Shown one piece after another: positions 42,431-51,523 of a DNA stretch of 64,000 nt; the first letter of the stretch is position 1, and each line of letters starts with the position of its first letter. Under the pieces are notes generated by a model, which worked only from the letters and a program-made list of their open reading frames with translations, searched no databases and was not told the DNA's origin. Made by a program: the position numbers and the translations under genes. This stretch comes from JARFPW01 sp035464655 (GTDB lineage Bacteria; Gemmatimonadota; Gemmatimonadetes; Palauibacterales; Palauibacteraceae), in the NCBI GenBank assembly GCA_035464655.1, contig DATHRZ010000024.1, positions 1-64,000 on the forward strand, in the 5' to 3' direction.

Positions 42431-43873
42431 GTGAACCTCGCCACGGGCATCGGCCCGCTCGACGAACGGATCGCGGGCTTTCGGCCCGGTGGAACGTACC
42501 TGCTCTCGGGTGGGGCTGACACCGCGAAGCTCGCGTTTCTGCTTCAATTTCTCGACGCCGGCCTGCGGTCCGGCGAGCGCGTGGCTCTGCTGTGCGGCGC
42601 CGCGCCGCAGGACGTGCTCGAGCAGGCGGAGTACTTCGGCCTGAACATGGTAAGTGCTTGGCACGACGGACGTTGCGTGCTTCTCGGATTCAAGGGGGAC
42701 TATCCCCGTCGCGTCCTGCACGCACCCGACCCGACCGAGGCGTTCGAGGAGCTCGACCGCCTGATCGGCGGTCCCGTGGATCGGATCGGTATCGATCCTG
42801 GCTCCTTCCTCTGGTCGACCCGTGCGGGCACCGCGATGGCCCAGGGCTTCGCGGACTGGGCAGACCGATCGGGCGCCACTGTCGTGGCGTCGGTTGCCGC
42901 CGGTCTCGATGATCGGCCGGATCCGTCCACCGAGTGGGTCCTGCAGCGAGCCGCCGGCGTGCTCCATTTCGCCCGACTTTCCAGCGGCCTGCACGAATTG
43001 GAGGTCCGACGCCTTACCCCCCCCGTAGAGTCGCCGGGACCGATCACCCTGGAGTTGACGGCGGGCCACGGGCTCGTCGCACCCACCGGCCGTATCGACC
43101 GACGAAGCTCCGATCGGCAGGCCGATGATGAAGGGCCGGTCCTGCTGCTCGAGCTCGGTGCCACCGTGCCGGCCGACCTGGCGAACTGGCTGGGCCGTGA
43201 TCGGGAGGTCGAGCGGTTTGACGACGCGATGGCCCTGTTGCGCCGGCTCCAGGCCGGCGCTGCCGGTCTCGTATGCCTGTACGGCGAGCGCAGCCGGACG
43301 GACGACGCAGTGGACGTGATCCGCACCGCCCGCCCTCTGACCGCCGCCCCGCTCTTGCTGCTGTCCGATCACGATCTGCGCTCGGGGGACCGGGCCGCTG
43401 CACTCGACGCCGGCGCCGACGACGTGCTCAGCGACGGCATCGACCTGAAGGAGCTCGACGCCCGCATCCGGAGGGCGCGAGAGAGCCATCGCCGACAGCC
43501 GACCGCCGATTCGGACGGCCGGCCGGTTCCGGTCGACGGTCTGCTCGACTCCGACGAGTTCCATCGGCTGCTCGTCGAGCGCCTCGACAGCGACGATGCC
43601 CTGTTCAGCCTCCTGCGCTTCGAGGCGCAGGAAGTGCCCGATCTGGGTACGGTGCTCATCGACAGCGTCCGGGCCGAGAGCGGTGACCTGGTGGCGGCCC
43701 TCGATGGCGGGTTCGGGGTGCTGCTGCACGACGCCCGTACGCAGCAGGCCGAAGCTTTCCTGCACCGCGTGCAGGCGGCTCTCCATCAGCGCGGCCGACC
43801 GGCGGCCGTCGAGGCCGAGATCCTGTCGAGCCAGGATCAGGCAGGGCGAATCCGCTCCCTGCTCGGAGCCTGA
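42431..43873 (+). CDS. BcsE-like regulator: degenerate RecA-NTPase, pseudo-receiver, degenerate GGDEF
   Basis: The protein has 480 residues. About 1-215 resembles the RecA/KaiC fold (TGIGPLDERIAGFRPGGTYLLSGG) but the Walker A is broken (GGADTAKL). About 236-350 is receiver-like (PLLLLSDHDLRSGDRAAALDAGADDVLSDGIDLKELDARI) with no phospho-acceptor Asp at the end of strand 3. About 365-475 is a degenerate GGDEF domain (LVAALDGGFGVLLHD). This order and length are those of BcsE, the c-di-GMP-sensing cellulose regulator. The BcsE I-site RxGD appears here as ESGD (416-419), so c-di-GMP binding is uncertain. GTG 42431 follows AGGGGAA and matches the domain start. It heads an operon for exopolysaccharide, 8 bp before the TPR-barrel gene. 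Confidence 0.7.
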   Translation: MNLATGIGPLDERIAGFRPGGTYLLSGGADTAKLAFLLQFLDAGLRSGERVALLCGAAPQDVLEQAEYFGLNMVSAWHDGRCVLLGFKGDYPRRVLHAPDPTEAFEELDRLIGGPVDRIGIDPGSFLWSTRAGTAMAQGFADWADRSGATVVASVAAGLDDRPDPSTEWVLQRAAGVLHFARLSSGLHELEVRRLTPPVESPGPITLELTAGHGLVAPTGRIDRRSSDRQADDEGPVLLLELGATVPADLANWLGRDREVERFDDAMALLRRLQAGAAGLVCLYGERSRTDDAVDVIRTARPLTAAPLLLLSDHDLRSGDRAAALDAGADDVLSDGIDLKELDARIRRARESHRRQPTADSDGRPVPVDGLLDSDEFHRLLVERLDSDDALFSLLRFEAQEVPDLGTVLIDSVRAESGDLVAALDGGFGVLLHDARTQQAEAFLHRVQAALHQRGRPAAVEAEILSSQDQAGRIRSLLGA

Positions 43874-43881
43874 GGCGACGC

Positions 43882-46110
43882 GTGACGCGTTCGGACGAGC
43901 CCCGGAAGAGAGAACCGCGCGACGCCGAGCGTCGGCGCGTTCCGTACGCCCTCGGCTACGGACTCACCGCCGGGGTGTTGCTCGCCGTCACGGTGGCCCT
44001 TGTCGTCATCGTGCTTCCGTCGCGCTACGCCCTCATCGCCGACCTCCGGGAGTCCGGGATCTCCTTCCCGACATCCGTCGACGCGGTCGGGTTCCAGACA
44101 CCGGGCCGCGAACCGCTCATCGAGCCCCCACCGCCGCCCCCCGAACCGGAGCTCGGACCCGCCGAGGCCATGTGGATCGAGGTCGATTCCCTGCTCGCGG
44201 CCGGCGCGTACCAGCCGGCGGTCGCGCGCATGGAAGCTTACCTCGAGGAGCACCCGTACGACTTCTCGGTGCATCGGGCGCGCGCTCACGCGCTCGCCGC
44301 CGCGGGACGACCGGCCGCCGCGCGAGCGGCGTTCGAGGAACTCGCTCGCATGAGCGGCGCACCAGACGATCGACTCGCCCTCGCGCGCCTCCTGCGCGAC
44401 GCCGGCGAAGTCGAATCGGCCATCGAGCAGTACCGCGTCCTGATCGCCGCACGCCCTGACGATCTCGAGCTGCGCCACGAGCTCGCGCGGCTCTACATGT
44501 GGCGGGAGCGCCACTCCGAGGCGATCGCAGAACTCCGACGACTCGTGGCAATGGCACCGGAGGTCGGCCGTTACCGCCTCGATCTCGCCCGCGCCCTCTA
44601 CTGGAATGACCGGCTCGAGGAAGCGCGCGCCGTGCTCGCCGGGATGCCCGCCTCGGCACCGGAGACGACGGCGGCCGCGGAGCTCGACGACGAACTCGCT
44701 CGCCTGCTGACGCCGCCGCCCGAGCCCGAGCCCGAACCGCTGACGCTCGTGGAGCAGGCGCGCGCCGCAGCGGCCGCGGACGACTTCGGCACGGCACGCG
44801 AGCTATACGATCGCGCCCGCGCAGAAGCCCCCGCCGACAGCGCCGTCGCCCGAGAACGCATCGACTTCCTGCAATACCGCCAGGCCGATCTCGAGGCCGC
44901 CATCTCGGCCCTCGAGGCCTACGAGGAGCGGTTCGGGCTCGATGCCGACAGCCGCTATCGGCTCGGGGAGCTCTACGTGTGGACCGACCGGCAGGACGAC
45001 GCTCGCCGGCACCTCGAGGCGCTGGTGCGCGACGAACCCGACCGCGCCGATGCCTGGGGCCTGCTGGGGGACGTTTACCGCTATGCCGACGAGCGCGGCG
45101 CCGCCCGCGACGCCTACGAACGAGCTCTGGTCCTCGAGCCCGAAGAGGCCCACTCGATGGCCGGGATTCCAGAACTCGACCGTCTGAGGTCGGAGACGAT
45201 CGCGTCGCGTGAGCAGGCGGGCCTCGGTCCGAGCCTGTCGCTGTTCTCCGACTCCGACGACTTTCTGCGGTTGGATCTCGGGGCCGGGGCCCGCTGGACG
45301 GGCTCGACATACGTCGTCGGCCTCGACGCCGGCTGGCGGCGCCTCGAGGGCCGCGACCTGCTCGGCCAGCTCGCCGAGGACGAGGGCGCCTTCGCCACGC
45401 TCGAAGTCGCCCGATGGTGGTCGGAAGCCTCCGTGAGGACCGCACTGTGGCTCGGCGCCGACCATCTCGACGCCGCCGGCACCGAACCGATGTTCGGCCT
45501 GTCGGTCGAGCGCTTCGGACGCACGGGCGCGGCCTTCGGCCTGCGCTACGAGCACGGACCCGGCTACCCGCTGACCTACACGCTCGAAAGCGCGTCCGCG
45601 CAAATCGTCGCCGACCGGCTCGAAGTCTCGGCCTCGGCGCCCGTCGGCGCCGACTGGTCGGTGTCGGCCGCCGCCGACCTCGCACGACTCTCGGGTGACG
45701 AGCCGACGAACACCCGATGGGGCGGCGGCGTGACCGTCGCCCGGCGACTCGGCCCCTGGCTGACGGCGGACGTGGGCAGCCGCCTGCTCGGGTTCACCGA
45801 TCCCGCGCCCGCGCCCGGACGGCGGCTGTACTGGGATCCGTCCCTGTTCTGGTCGAATACGCTCGGGGTATCGCTCGGGCAGACTCCGCAGACGGGCCTC
45901 GGCTACCGATTTCGCCTGAGCGGAGGCGCCGCGTGGGCTGACGAGCGCGACGTGGCCGAGGCGGGCTGGATCCCGCAGTACGGGGCCGAGGCCGGCCTGA
46001 CCTGGCGGTCCGACCGGACGACCCTGGACCTCGGAACCTTCTATCGGAGCGGCCGCGAAGACGAATACAACTCGTTCGGCGGCGAGCTCACGCTGCGGAT
46101 CCGTCCATGA
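43882..46110 (+). CDS. PelB-like TPR and outer-membrane barrel protein
   Basis: The protein has 742 residues. One hydrophobic helix lies near residues 25-47 (LGYGLTAGVLLAVTVALVVIVLP). A proline-rich linker, then TPR helices from about 90 to 430 follow (YQPAVARMEAYLEEHPYDFSVH, HSEAIAELRRLVAMAPE, DARRHLEALVRDEPDRADAW). The last 300 residues alternate like beta strands and end in TLRIRP, as in YaiO/PgaA-type barrels. PelB of the Pel system has the same inner helix-TPR-barrel order. It would guide polymer across the periplasm and out. Start GTG 43882; overlaps the glycosyltransferase start (ATGA). Confidence 0.75.
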   Translation: MTRSDEPRKREPRDAERRRVPYALGYGLTAGVLLAVTVALVVIVLPSRYALIADLRESGISFPTSVDAVGFQTPGREPLIEPPPPPPEPELGPAEAMWIEVDSLLAAGAYQPAVARMEAYLEEHPYDFSVHRARAHALAAAGRPAAARAAFEELARMSGAPDDRLALARLLRDAGEVESAIEQYRVLIAARPDDLELRHELARLYMWRERHSEAIAELRRLVAMAPEVGRYRLDLARALYWNDRLEEARAVLAGMPASAPETTAAAELDDELARLLTPPPEPEPEPLTLVEQARAAAAADDFGTARELYDRARAEAPADSAVARERIDFLQYRQADLEAAISALEAYEERFGLDADSRYRLGELYVWTDRQDDARRHLEALVRDEPDRADAWGLLGDVYRYADERGAARDAYERALVLEPEEAHSMAGIPELDRLRSETIASREQAGLGPSLSLFSDSDDFLRLDLGAGARWTGSTYVVGLDAGWRRLEGRDLLGQLAEDEGAFATLEVARWWSEASVRTALWLGADHLDAAGTEPMFGLSVERFGRTGAAFGLRYEHGPGYPLTYTLESASAQIVADRLEVSASAPVGADWSVSAAADLARLSGDEPTNTRWGGGVTVARRLGPWLTADVGSRLLGFTDPAPAPGRRLYWDPSLFWSNTLGVSLGQTPQTGLGYRFRLSGGAAWADERDVAEAGWIPQYGAEAGLTWRSDRTTLDLGTFYRSGREDEYNSFGGELTLRIRP

Positions 46111-47438
46111 CGCCGACGCACCGCCGTTCGCTCGGTCCCCTGCTCCTGGTCCTGCTCGTGACGGGCGGAACTCTCGGGGTCATTTACTGGGCCGTGAACT
46201 CGCCCGACCAGGTGCGGGTGGTCCTCGTGCGCCTCGTCCTGATCAGCCTGGTGATATTCCTCGGCATCCTGCTCATCCGGTACTTCACGCTGCTGTGGTT
46301 CGGATTCATGCAGCACACGGAGCGCGACATCGGCGAGCGGAGCGACGCGGACCTTCCCCCGGTCTCGATCATCGTACCGGCCTTCAACGAGGGTGCCGTC
46401 ATCGGGGCCGCGATCGAGAGCCTGCTGGCGCTCGACTATCCGACCTACGAAGTCATCGTCATCGACGACGGCTCGAGCGACGACACCCTCGCGGCGGCGA
46501 CGCGCTGGGAGGACCAGGCGAGCGTCCCGGTTCGCGTGTTCAGCAAGTCGAACGCCGGCAAGGCCACGGCCCTCAACCTGGGAATCGCCAACGCGCGCTA
46601 TCCCTTCCTGTTCTGCATGGACTCCGACTCCACCGTCGAGCCGGAGTGCCTGCGCCGGGCCATCGTCCACATGGAAGACGAGACGGTGGGCGCCGTCGCG
46701 GGCAACGTGAAGGTCGTGAACCGCGACTCGCTTCTGACCCGCCTCCAGGCCCTGGAGTACATCGAGGGCCTCAACATGCCGCGCCGCGCCCAGGGCTTCG
46801 TCGCGGCCGTCAACATCGTGCCGGGACCAGTCGGACTGTTCCGCCGCGAGGCGCTCGAGGACGTCGGGTTCTACGACACCGACACGTTCGCCGAGGACGC
46901 CGACCTCACGCTCAAGCTTATCACCTCGGGCTGGAAGGTCGCATACGAAGACCAGGCGATCGCGTGGACCCAGGCCCCCGACCGTTGGCTCGACCTGATT
47001 CAGCAGCGCTACCGGTGGACGCGCGGAATCCTGCAAGCCCTGCGCAAGCGGAAGCGCACGTACCTGAGCCCGTTCCCCGACTTCCCGCTGTGGCTGTCGG
47101 CGCTCGAGATGGCCTTCGAGGCCGTGCTGTGGCCGATGATGAACGTGTTCGCTCACCTGTTCTTCGCGATCGTCGCCCTGCTGTTCGGGATGGGCGAACT
47201 GCTTCTCTACTGGTGGCTGCTGCTCACCCTGCTCGACCTGGCGGCCGCCCTGGTGACCGTCTCGATGGAGGAGGAAGAGCTCAGCCTCGTCCCGCTCGCC
47301 GTCATCTATCGATTCTTCTTCATTCTGTTCCTCGACGTCACGAAGAGCTTCGCGGCCATCGAGGAGTTGTTCCGCTTCGGCATGGGCTGGGAGAAGCTCG
47401 GCCGAACGCCCGTACTCTCCGCGGAAGAAGGTGCCTGA
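46107..47438 (+). CDS. Processive family-2 glycosyltransferase (PgaC/BcsA-like)
   Basis: The 443-residue membrane protein has two N-terminal helices. The GT2 domain follows: VSIIVPAFNEGAVIGAAIESLL, VIVIDDGSSDDT, FCMDSDST (DxD), TFAEDADLTLKL and QQRYRWTRG (QxxRW). Membrane helices close the C-terminus. The motif set is that of processive beta-glycan synthases such as PgaC (poly-N-acetylglucosamine). The polymer cannot be named from sequence, but a neighbouring deacetylase favours an N-acetylated sugar. Confidence 0.9.
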   Translation: MTPTHRRSLGPLLLVLLVTGGTLGVIYWAVNSPDQVRVVLVRLVLISLVIFLGILLIRYFTLLWFGFMQHTERDIGERSDADLPPVSIIVPAFNEGAVIGAAIESLLALDYPTYEVIVIDDGSSDDTLAAATRWEDQASVPVRVFSKSNAGKATALNLGIANARYPFLFCMDSDSTVEPECLRRAIVHMEDETVGAVAGNVKVVNRDSLLTRLQALEYIEGLNMPRRAQGFVAAVNIVPGPVGLFRREALEDVGFYDTDTFAEDADLTLKLITSGWKVAYEDQAIAWTQAPDRWLDLIQQRYRWTRGILQALRKRKRTYLSPFPDFPLWLSALEMAFEAVLWPMMNVFAHLFFAIVALLFGMGELLLYWWLLLTLLDLAAALVTVSMEEEELSLVPLAVIYRFFFILFLDVTKSFAAIEELFRFGMGWEKLGRTPVLSAEEGA

Positions 47439-47626
47439 TGAATATTCTGGATATCCTGATCACGATCATCGTCGTGACGATCCTCGTTACGATCGTCCTC
47501 GGGGTGGTCACCTATGTCGCTTACAAGCTGCGTCTAGCGCGGCGCCCGACGGTGCGCGACGAACCGGGCGGAACCTGGTACTTCGAGCGGCACGAGCCCG
47601 GCGACGCCATCGCAGAGGAAGGCTGA
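47438..47626 (+). CDS. Small membrane protein of the exopolysaccharide operon
   Basis: The 62-residue protein has one helix (ILDILITIIVVTILVTIVLGVVTYVAY) and a charged tail. Its ATG shares one base with the synthase stop (TGATG) and the deacetylase starts 4 bp after it. Position suggests a PgaD-like accessory subunit of the synthase; sequence does not prove it. Confidence 0.7.
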   Translation: MNILDILITIIVVTILVTIVLGVVTYVAYKLRLARRPTVRDEPGGTWYFERHEPGDAIAEEG

Positions 47627-47630
47627 GCCG

Positions 47631-49544
47631 GTGCCTCCGAGAGACAATCCCGTGCCCCGGGCGAAGGCGGCTCTGAACTGGCTCGGCGGCCTCCTCGTGC
47701 TGGGCGTGGTGGCCGGGCTGCTGATCGCCGCTGCCGCCGCCCTGTGGCAGAACGTCGACATCAACAGCTTGGCCCGGAAAGCCGCCGCGGTCAGCGACGC
47801 GCCACCGCCCCTGCCGGTCGAACAAAAGGGGCCGGTCGCCGTTCTCGACCGTCCGGTCGAGGTCGTACTGTACGTCAACGAGGCGACGCGCGGGTACTTC
47901 GACGACCCGAACCACCTGCCGGCGGCCGTCGCGGAATGGCGGCGCACGCTCGGCGCGCTCGGCTGGACGGTCGACGAGATCGGTTCGGCCGCCGAACTCG
48001 ATGCCCTGCCGCCCGAGACCCTGGTGATCGCTCCGGAGGCGCTTTGCCTGGCGAACGGCGAGATCGAGGCCGTATTCCGGCACCTGCGACGCGGAGGAGG
48101 AGCCGTCGCGAACTGGGCGTTCGCCACGCGCGACGGCCAGTGCCGCTGGCGTGGCTGGGAGACGCTTCGCGACTTCGGAGGCGCCCTGGACGTGATCGAG
48201 TACCAGGCCGGCCCCGGGCTGTTCGTGACGGTACCCGCCGGGCTGCCCGTGTCCGTCGGCATGGCTCCCGGTTCGCGCATCGAGTTCTACGCCGATAGCC
48301 ACCTCGGACTGCTGACCGGCGGGCCGCACGTATACTGGTCCGACTGGGCCCTGAACTCCCTGTCGACCGGGGGCGAATCGGCCGCCGACGCCGCCCTCAC
48401 CCTCAACACGACGTCGGGTGGCGGCCGCGCCGTGTGGCTCGGCTTCCGGCCGCGTCAGGCGGTCGGCCCGCTCGATCAGAGCCGGGTCGACCGGCTGGTG
48501 CGGAACGGGCTGCGGTGGGCGGCCGGACTGCCGACGGTCGGCGTTTCGCCGTGGCCGGAAGGCCGGCGGGCCGGTCTGCTGATCGCCGAGGACACCGAGA
48601 ACGGCTTCGCGAACGCGGCCTCGCTGGCGCGGCTTCTGCGGGAGGCCGGACTCCCGGGAACGTTCTACGCCGTGTCGCAGATGGCCCTCGAGCACCCGGA
48701 GATCGCCGACTCGCTGACCGGCGTCGAGATCGGCAGCCACACGGCCGACCACGTATCGCCGGTCGGCCTGCCGCTCGCCGAACAGCAGCTCCGGCTCGAC
48801 CGGAGCCGGCGCGAGCTCGAGGCGTGGTCCGACCAGGAGGTGCTCGGCCTGCGTCCGCCCGAGGAGCGGTTCGACGACGCGACCCTGCGCGCCTGGCTCC
48901 GGCTGGTCCCATCGGATCGCGGCGTTCCTTACCTGGCCGCCGTGAACGGCGCCCGCTCGGCCTCCCCCGAGATCTACCGGTATCCCGAGGGGCCGATCGT
49001 CATGCTTCCTCGCCTGCTGAAGGACGACTACAACGTGGTCGTGCAGGACGGGACACGCCGCCCCGAGCGTATGCTCGCCGCGTACCTCGAGGGCATGAAC
49101 AAGATGGGAGCCCTCGGGGGCTTCGCGTTCGTGAGCCTCCACACGCAGATCGGCGGCACACCGGGCCAGATCGGCGTCGTGGGCGCCGTCCTCGATACCG
49201 TCCTCGCCCAGCGCGAGCTGTGGTGGACCGCCACGGGAGCGGACATCGCTCGCTGGTGGCTCGATCGCGACGCGATGCGTCTGACGATGAACCGCGTGCC
49301 GGAGACCGACGAGATCGTCGTCGAGGTTCAGGCGCCGCGCGGCACCGGTGCTCGAGAGATCTGGCTCGACGTCAGCCTGCCGCTCGAGGACATGGTTCCC
49401 ATGGACGGAGACCGGCAGTTGCCGTACGCCCGCTCTGATCACGGAATCCGGGTGCCGCTACATCCGCTGACCGCCGGCGAGCTGCGGACCATCCGGCTGG
49501 TTCCGGCGGCTTCCACGGAAGACGCGGTAGTCGTCGGCGACTGA
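47631..49544 (+). CDS. Membrane-anchored polysaccharide deacetylase-like protein
   Basis: The protein has 637 residues with an N-terminal membrane helix (LGGLLVLGVVAGLLIAAAAAL). Residues about 75-300 form an unassigned domain. A NodB-type domain follows (about 310-520): LLIAEDTENGF with the catalytic/metal Asp, EIGSHTADH with the HxxxH metal ligands, and LGLRPPEERFD. It would remove acetyl groups from N-acetylhexosamine units of the polymer, as PgaB or PelA do. The C-terminal 100 residues look like a beta-sandwich. Start GTG 47631. Confidence 0.8.
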   Translation: MPPRDNPVPRAKAALNWLGGLLVLGVVAGLLIAAAAALWQNVDINSLARKAAAVSDAPPPLPVEQKGPVAVLDRPVEVVLYVNEATRGYFDDPNHLPAAVAEWRRTLGALGWTVDEIGSAAELDALPPETLVIAPEALCLANGEIEAVFRHLRRGGGAVANWAFATRDGQCRWRGWETLRDFGGALDVIEYQAGPGLFVTVPAGLPVSVGMAPGSRIEFYADSHLGLLTGGPHVYWSDWALNSLSTGGESAADAALTLNTTSGGGRAVWLGFRPRQAVGPLDQSRVDRLVRNGLRWAAGLPTVGVSPWPEGRRAGLLIAEDTENGFANAASLARLLREAGLPGTFYAVSQMALEHPEIADSLTGVEIGSHTADHVSPVGLPLAEQQLRLDRSRRELEAWSDQEVLGLRPPEERFDDATLRAWLRLVPSDRGVPYLAAVNGARSASPEIYRYPEGPIVMLPRLLKDDYNVVVQDGTRRPERMLAAYLEGMNKMGALGGFAFVSLHTQIGGTPGQIGVVGAVLDTVLAQRELWWTATGADIARWWLDRDAMRLTMNRVPETDEIVVEVQAPRGTGAREIWLDVSLPLEDMVPMDGDRQLPYARSDHGIRVPLHPLTAGELRTIRLVPAASTEDAVVVGD

Positions 49545-49606
49545 AGGTCCATGGACGGAGCCGCTGCAGGCTTGTCTAGATCCGGCGCTCCGGCGACCTT
49601 CAACAG

Positions 49607-51523
49607 ATGGGTGAAAAGGACGTTCGTCTCGCCGTCGGCAAGGAAGAGCTGCGGGTCTTCACGCAGGCTTTGCTTCGCGACGTTCGGGCGCTCGAGAAGC
49701 TGCTCGAGAACGGGAGCATCGAGTCGGGCGTCCGGCGGATCGGCCTCGAGCAGGAGATGTTCCTCGTCGACGAGGTCCACCGACCCGCCCCCGTGGCCGT
49801 AGAGGCGCTCGAGCGTATCGAGGATCCGCGCGTCACGAGCGAGATCGGCCGCTTCAACCTCGAGTGCAATTCCGAGCCGCTCCTGTTCGGAGGCGACTGC
49901 CTTTCGACGATGGAGACGCGGATCACCGAGCTCGTCGACATCGTGCGCGATGCGGTGATCGGCCTCGGCGCGCGGCCCGTCCTGGTGGGGATCCTTCCGA
50001 CCCTGCGCAAGTCGGACCTCTCCATCGACAACATGGTGCCGTCGCCGCGGTATTACGCGCTCAACGAGGCGCTGACCCGGCTGCGCGGCGGCCCCTACGT
50101 CATCTACATCAAGGGGACCGACGAGCTGCGCCTGACCCACGACTCGGTCATGCTCGAAGCGTGCAACGCGAGCTTCCAGGTCCACTTCCAGGTAGGACCG
50201 AAAGAATTCGCGAAGCTCTACAACATCGCACTCGCCGCCACCGCACCCGTGCTGGCGGCGTCCGTGAACTCGCCGATCATGCTCGGACGACGGCTGTGGC
50301 ACGAAACGCGGATCGCCGTGTTCCAGCAGTCGGTCGATACGAGGCAGACCATGCCGGACATGCGGGAAGTATTGCCGCGGGTGAGCTTCGGCCGCGACTG
50401 GGTGCACGAATCCGCGCTCGAAATCTTTCGCGAAGACATCTCGCGCTTCAAAGTGATTCTCGGACGGGACATCGACGAAGATCCGCTGGAAGCCATCGAG
50501 GCCGGACGGACGCCGGCGCTGAAGGCGCTGCAACTGTTCAACAGCACGGTCTATCGCTGGAACCGCGCCTGCTACGGGGTGGGTGACGACGGCCGTGCCC
50601 ACCTGCGAATCGAGAACCGAGTGCTCCCTTCGGGCCCCACCGTCCGCGACGAGGTCGCCAACGCCGCCTTCTGGTACGGGCTGGTCAGCGCCATGGCCGA
50701 TGAGGATGGCGACCTCCGCGAGCGCATCGAGTTCGACGCCGTCCGCACCAACTTCGTCGCGGCTGCGAGACTGGGGCTCGACGCCCAGATGGAGTGGTTC
50801 GACGGGCAGTCACTGCCGGCCGAAGAACTGATCTGCGAGCACCTGCTACCGGCCGCCGAGCACGGGCTCGAGGCCGGCGGCATCGATCGCGCCGACATCG
50901 ACCTGTATCTCGGAACCGTACGCGACCGGGTCGAGAGCCGGCAAACGGGGGCGCGCTGGGCGCTGGGCTCGCTGGCCCGCATGGGCCGCAGCGGCACGCG
51001 CGAGGAGCGACTGGCCGCGCTCGTCGCCGGGACCTACGATCGCCAGTCCACCGGCCAGCCCGTGCACGAGTGGGATCTCGCCCGGCTCGCCGAGGGCGGG
51101 GGCATGCGCTCGAGCTATCTGCGCCTCGAGCAGTACATGACGACCGATCTGCTCACGGTGAACGAAGACGAGTCGCTCGAGCTCGTCGCCAACCTGATGG
51201 ACTGGCACCGGATCCACCACGTTCCCGTCGAGGCCAACGATCATCGCCTGGTCGGCCTGGTCTCGCACCGGCCACTGTTGCGCTTCCTGGCGAGCGAAGA
51301 GGCCCGGCAGGCGGACGGACCCATCCCGGTGAGCAAGGTCATGGTCACCGATCTCATCACGGGAACCCCGGAGATGACGACGCTCGACGCCATCGCGATC
51401 ATGCGGCAGCACCGCATCTCGAGCCTTCCCGTCGTCCAGAACGACCGCCTGGTCGGCATGATCACGGAGCACGACTTCATGCGTATCGCCAGCGTGCTGC
51501 TCGAGGACATGTTGCGCGAATGA
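49607..51523 (+). CDS. GCS2-type carboxylate-amine ligase fused to CBS pair
   Basis: The protein has 638 residues. Residues about 10-480 match the GCS2 family (YbdK/EgtA-like glutamate-cysteine ligases): RIGLEQEMFLVDE, GRFNLECNSEPLLFGG, ALNEALTRLRGGPYVIYIKG, ASFQVHFQV and HLRIENRVLPSGPTV. Residues about 500-630 are two CBS repeats (YMTTDLLTVNEDESLELVANLM, KVMVTDLITGTPEMTTLDAIAIM), an adenine-nucleotide sensor. The fusion suggests ligase activity set by energy charge. The next gene overlaps by ATGA. Confidence 0.87.
   Translation: MGEKDVRLAVGKEELRVFTQALLRDVRALEKLLENGSIESGVRRIGLEQEMFLVDEVHRPAPVAVEALERIEDPRVTSEIGRFNLECNSEPLLFGGDCLSTMETRITELVDIVRDAVIGLGARPVLVGILPTLRKSDLSIDNMVPSPRYYALNEALTRLRGGPYVIYIKGTDELRLTHDSVMLEACNASFQVHFQVGPKEFAKLYNIALAATAPVLAASVNSPIMLGRRLWHETRIAVFQQSVDTRQTMPDMREVLPRVSFGRDWVHESALEIFREDISRFKVILGRDIDEDPLEAIEAGRTPALKALQLFNSTVYRWNRACYGVGDDGRAHLRIENRVLPSGPTVRDEVANAAFWYGLVSAMADEDGDLRERIEFDAVRTNFVAAARLGLDAQMEWFDGQSLPAEELICEHLLPAAEHGLEAGGIDRADIDLYLGTVRDRVESRQTGARWALGSLARMGRSGTREERLAALVAGTYDRQSTGQPVHEWDLARLAEGGGMRSSYLRLEQYMTTDLLTVNEDESLELVANLMDWHRIHHVPVEANDHRLVGLVSHRPLLRFLASEEARQADGPIPVSKVMVTDLITGTPEMTTLDAIAIMRQHRISSLPVVQNDRLVGMITEHDFMRIASVLLEDMLRE

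Noticed and set aside
42431..43873. Circadian KaiC-type ATPase
   Set aside because: The P-loop is broken (GGADTAKL), only one RecA-like domain is present, and the C-terminus is receiver/GGDEF-like.
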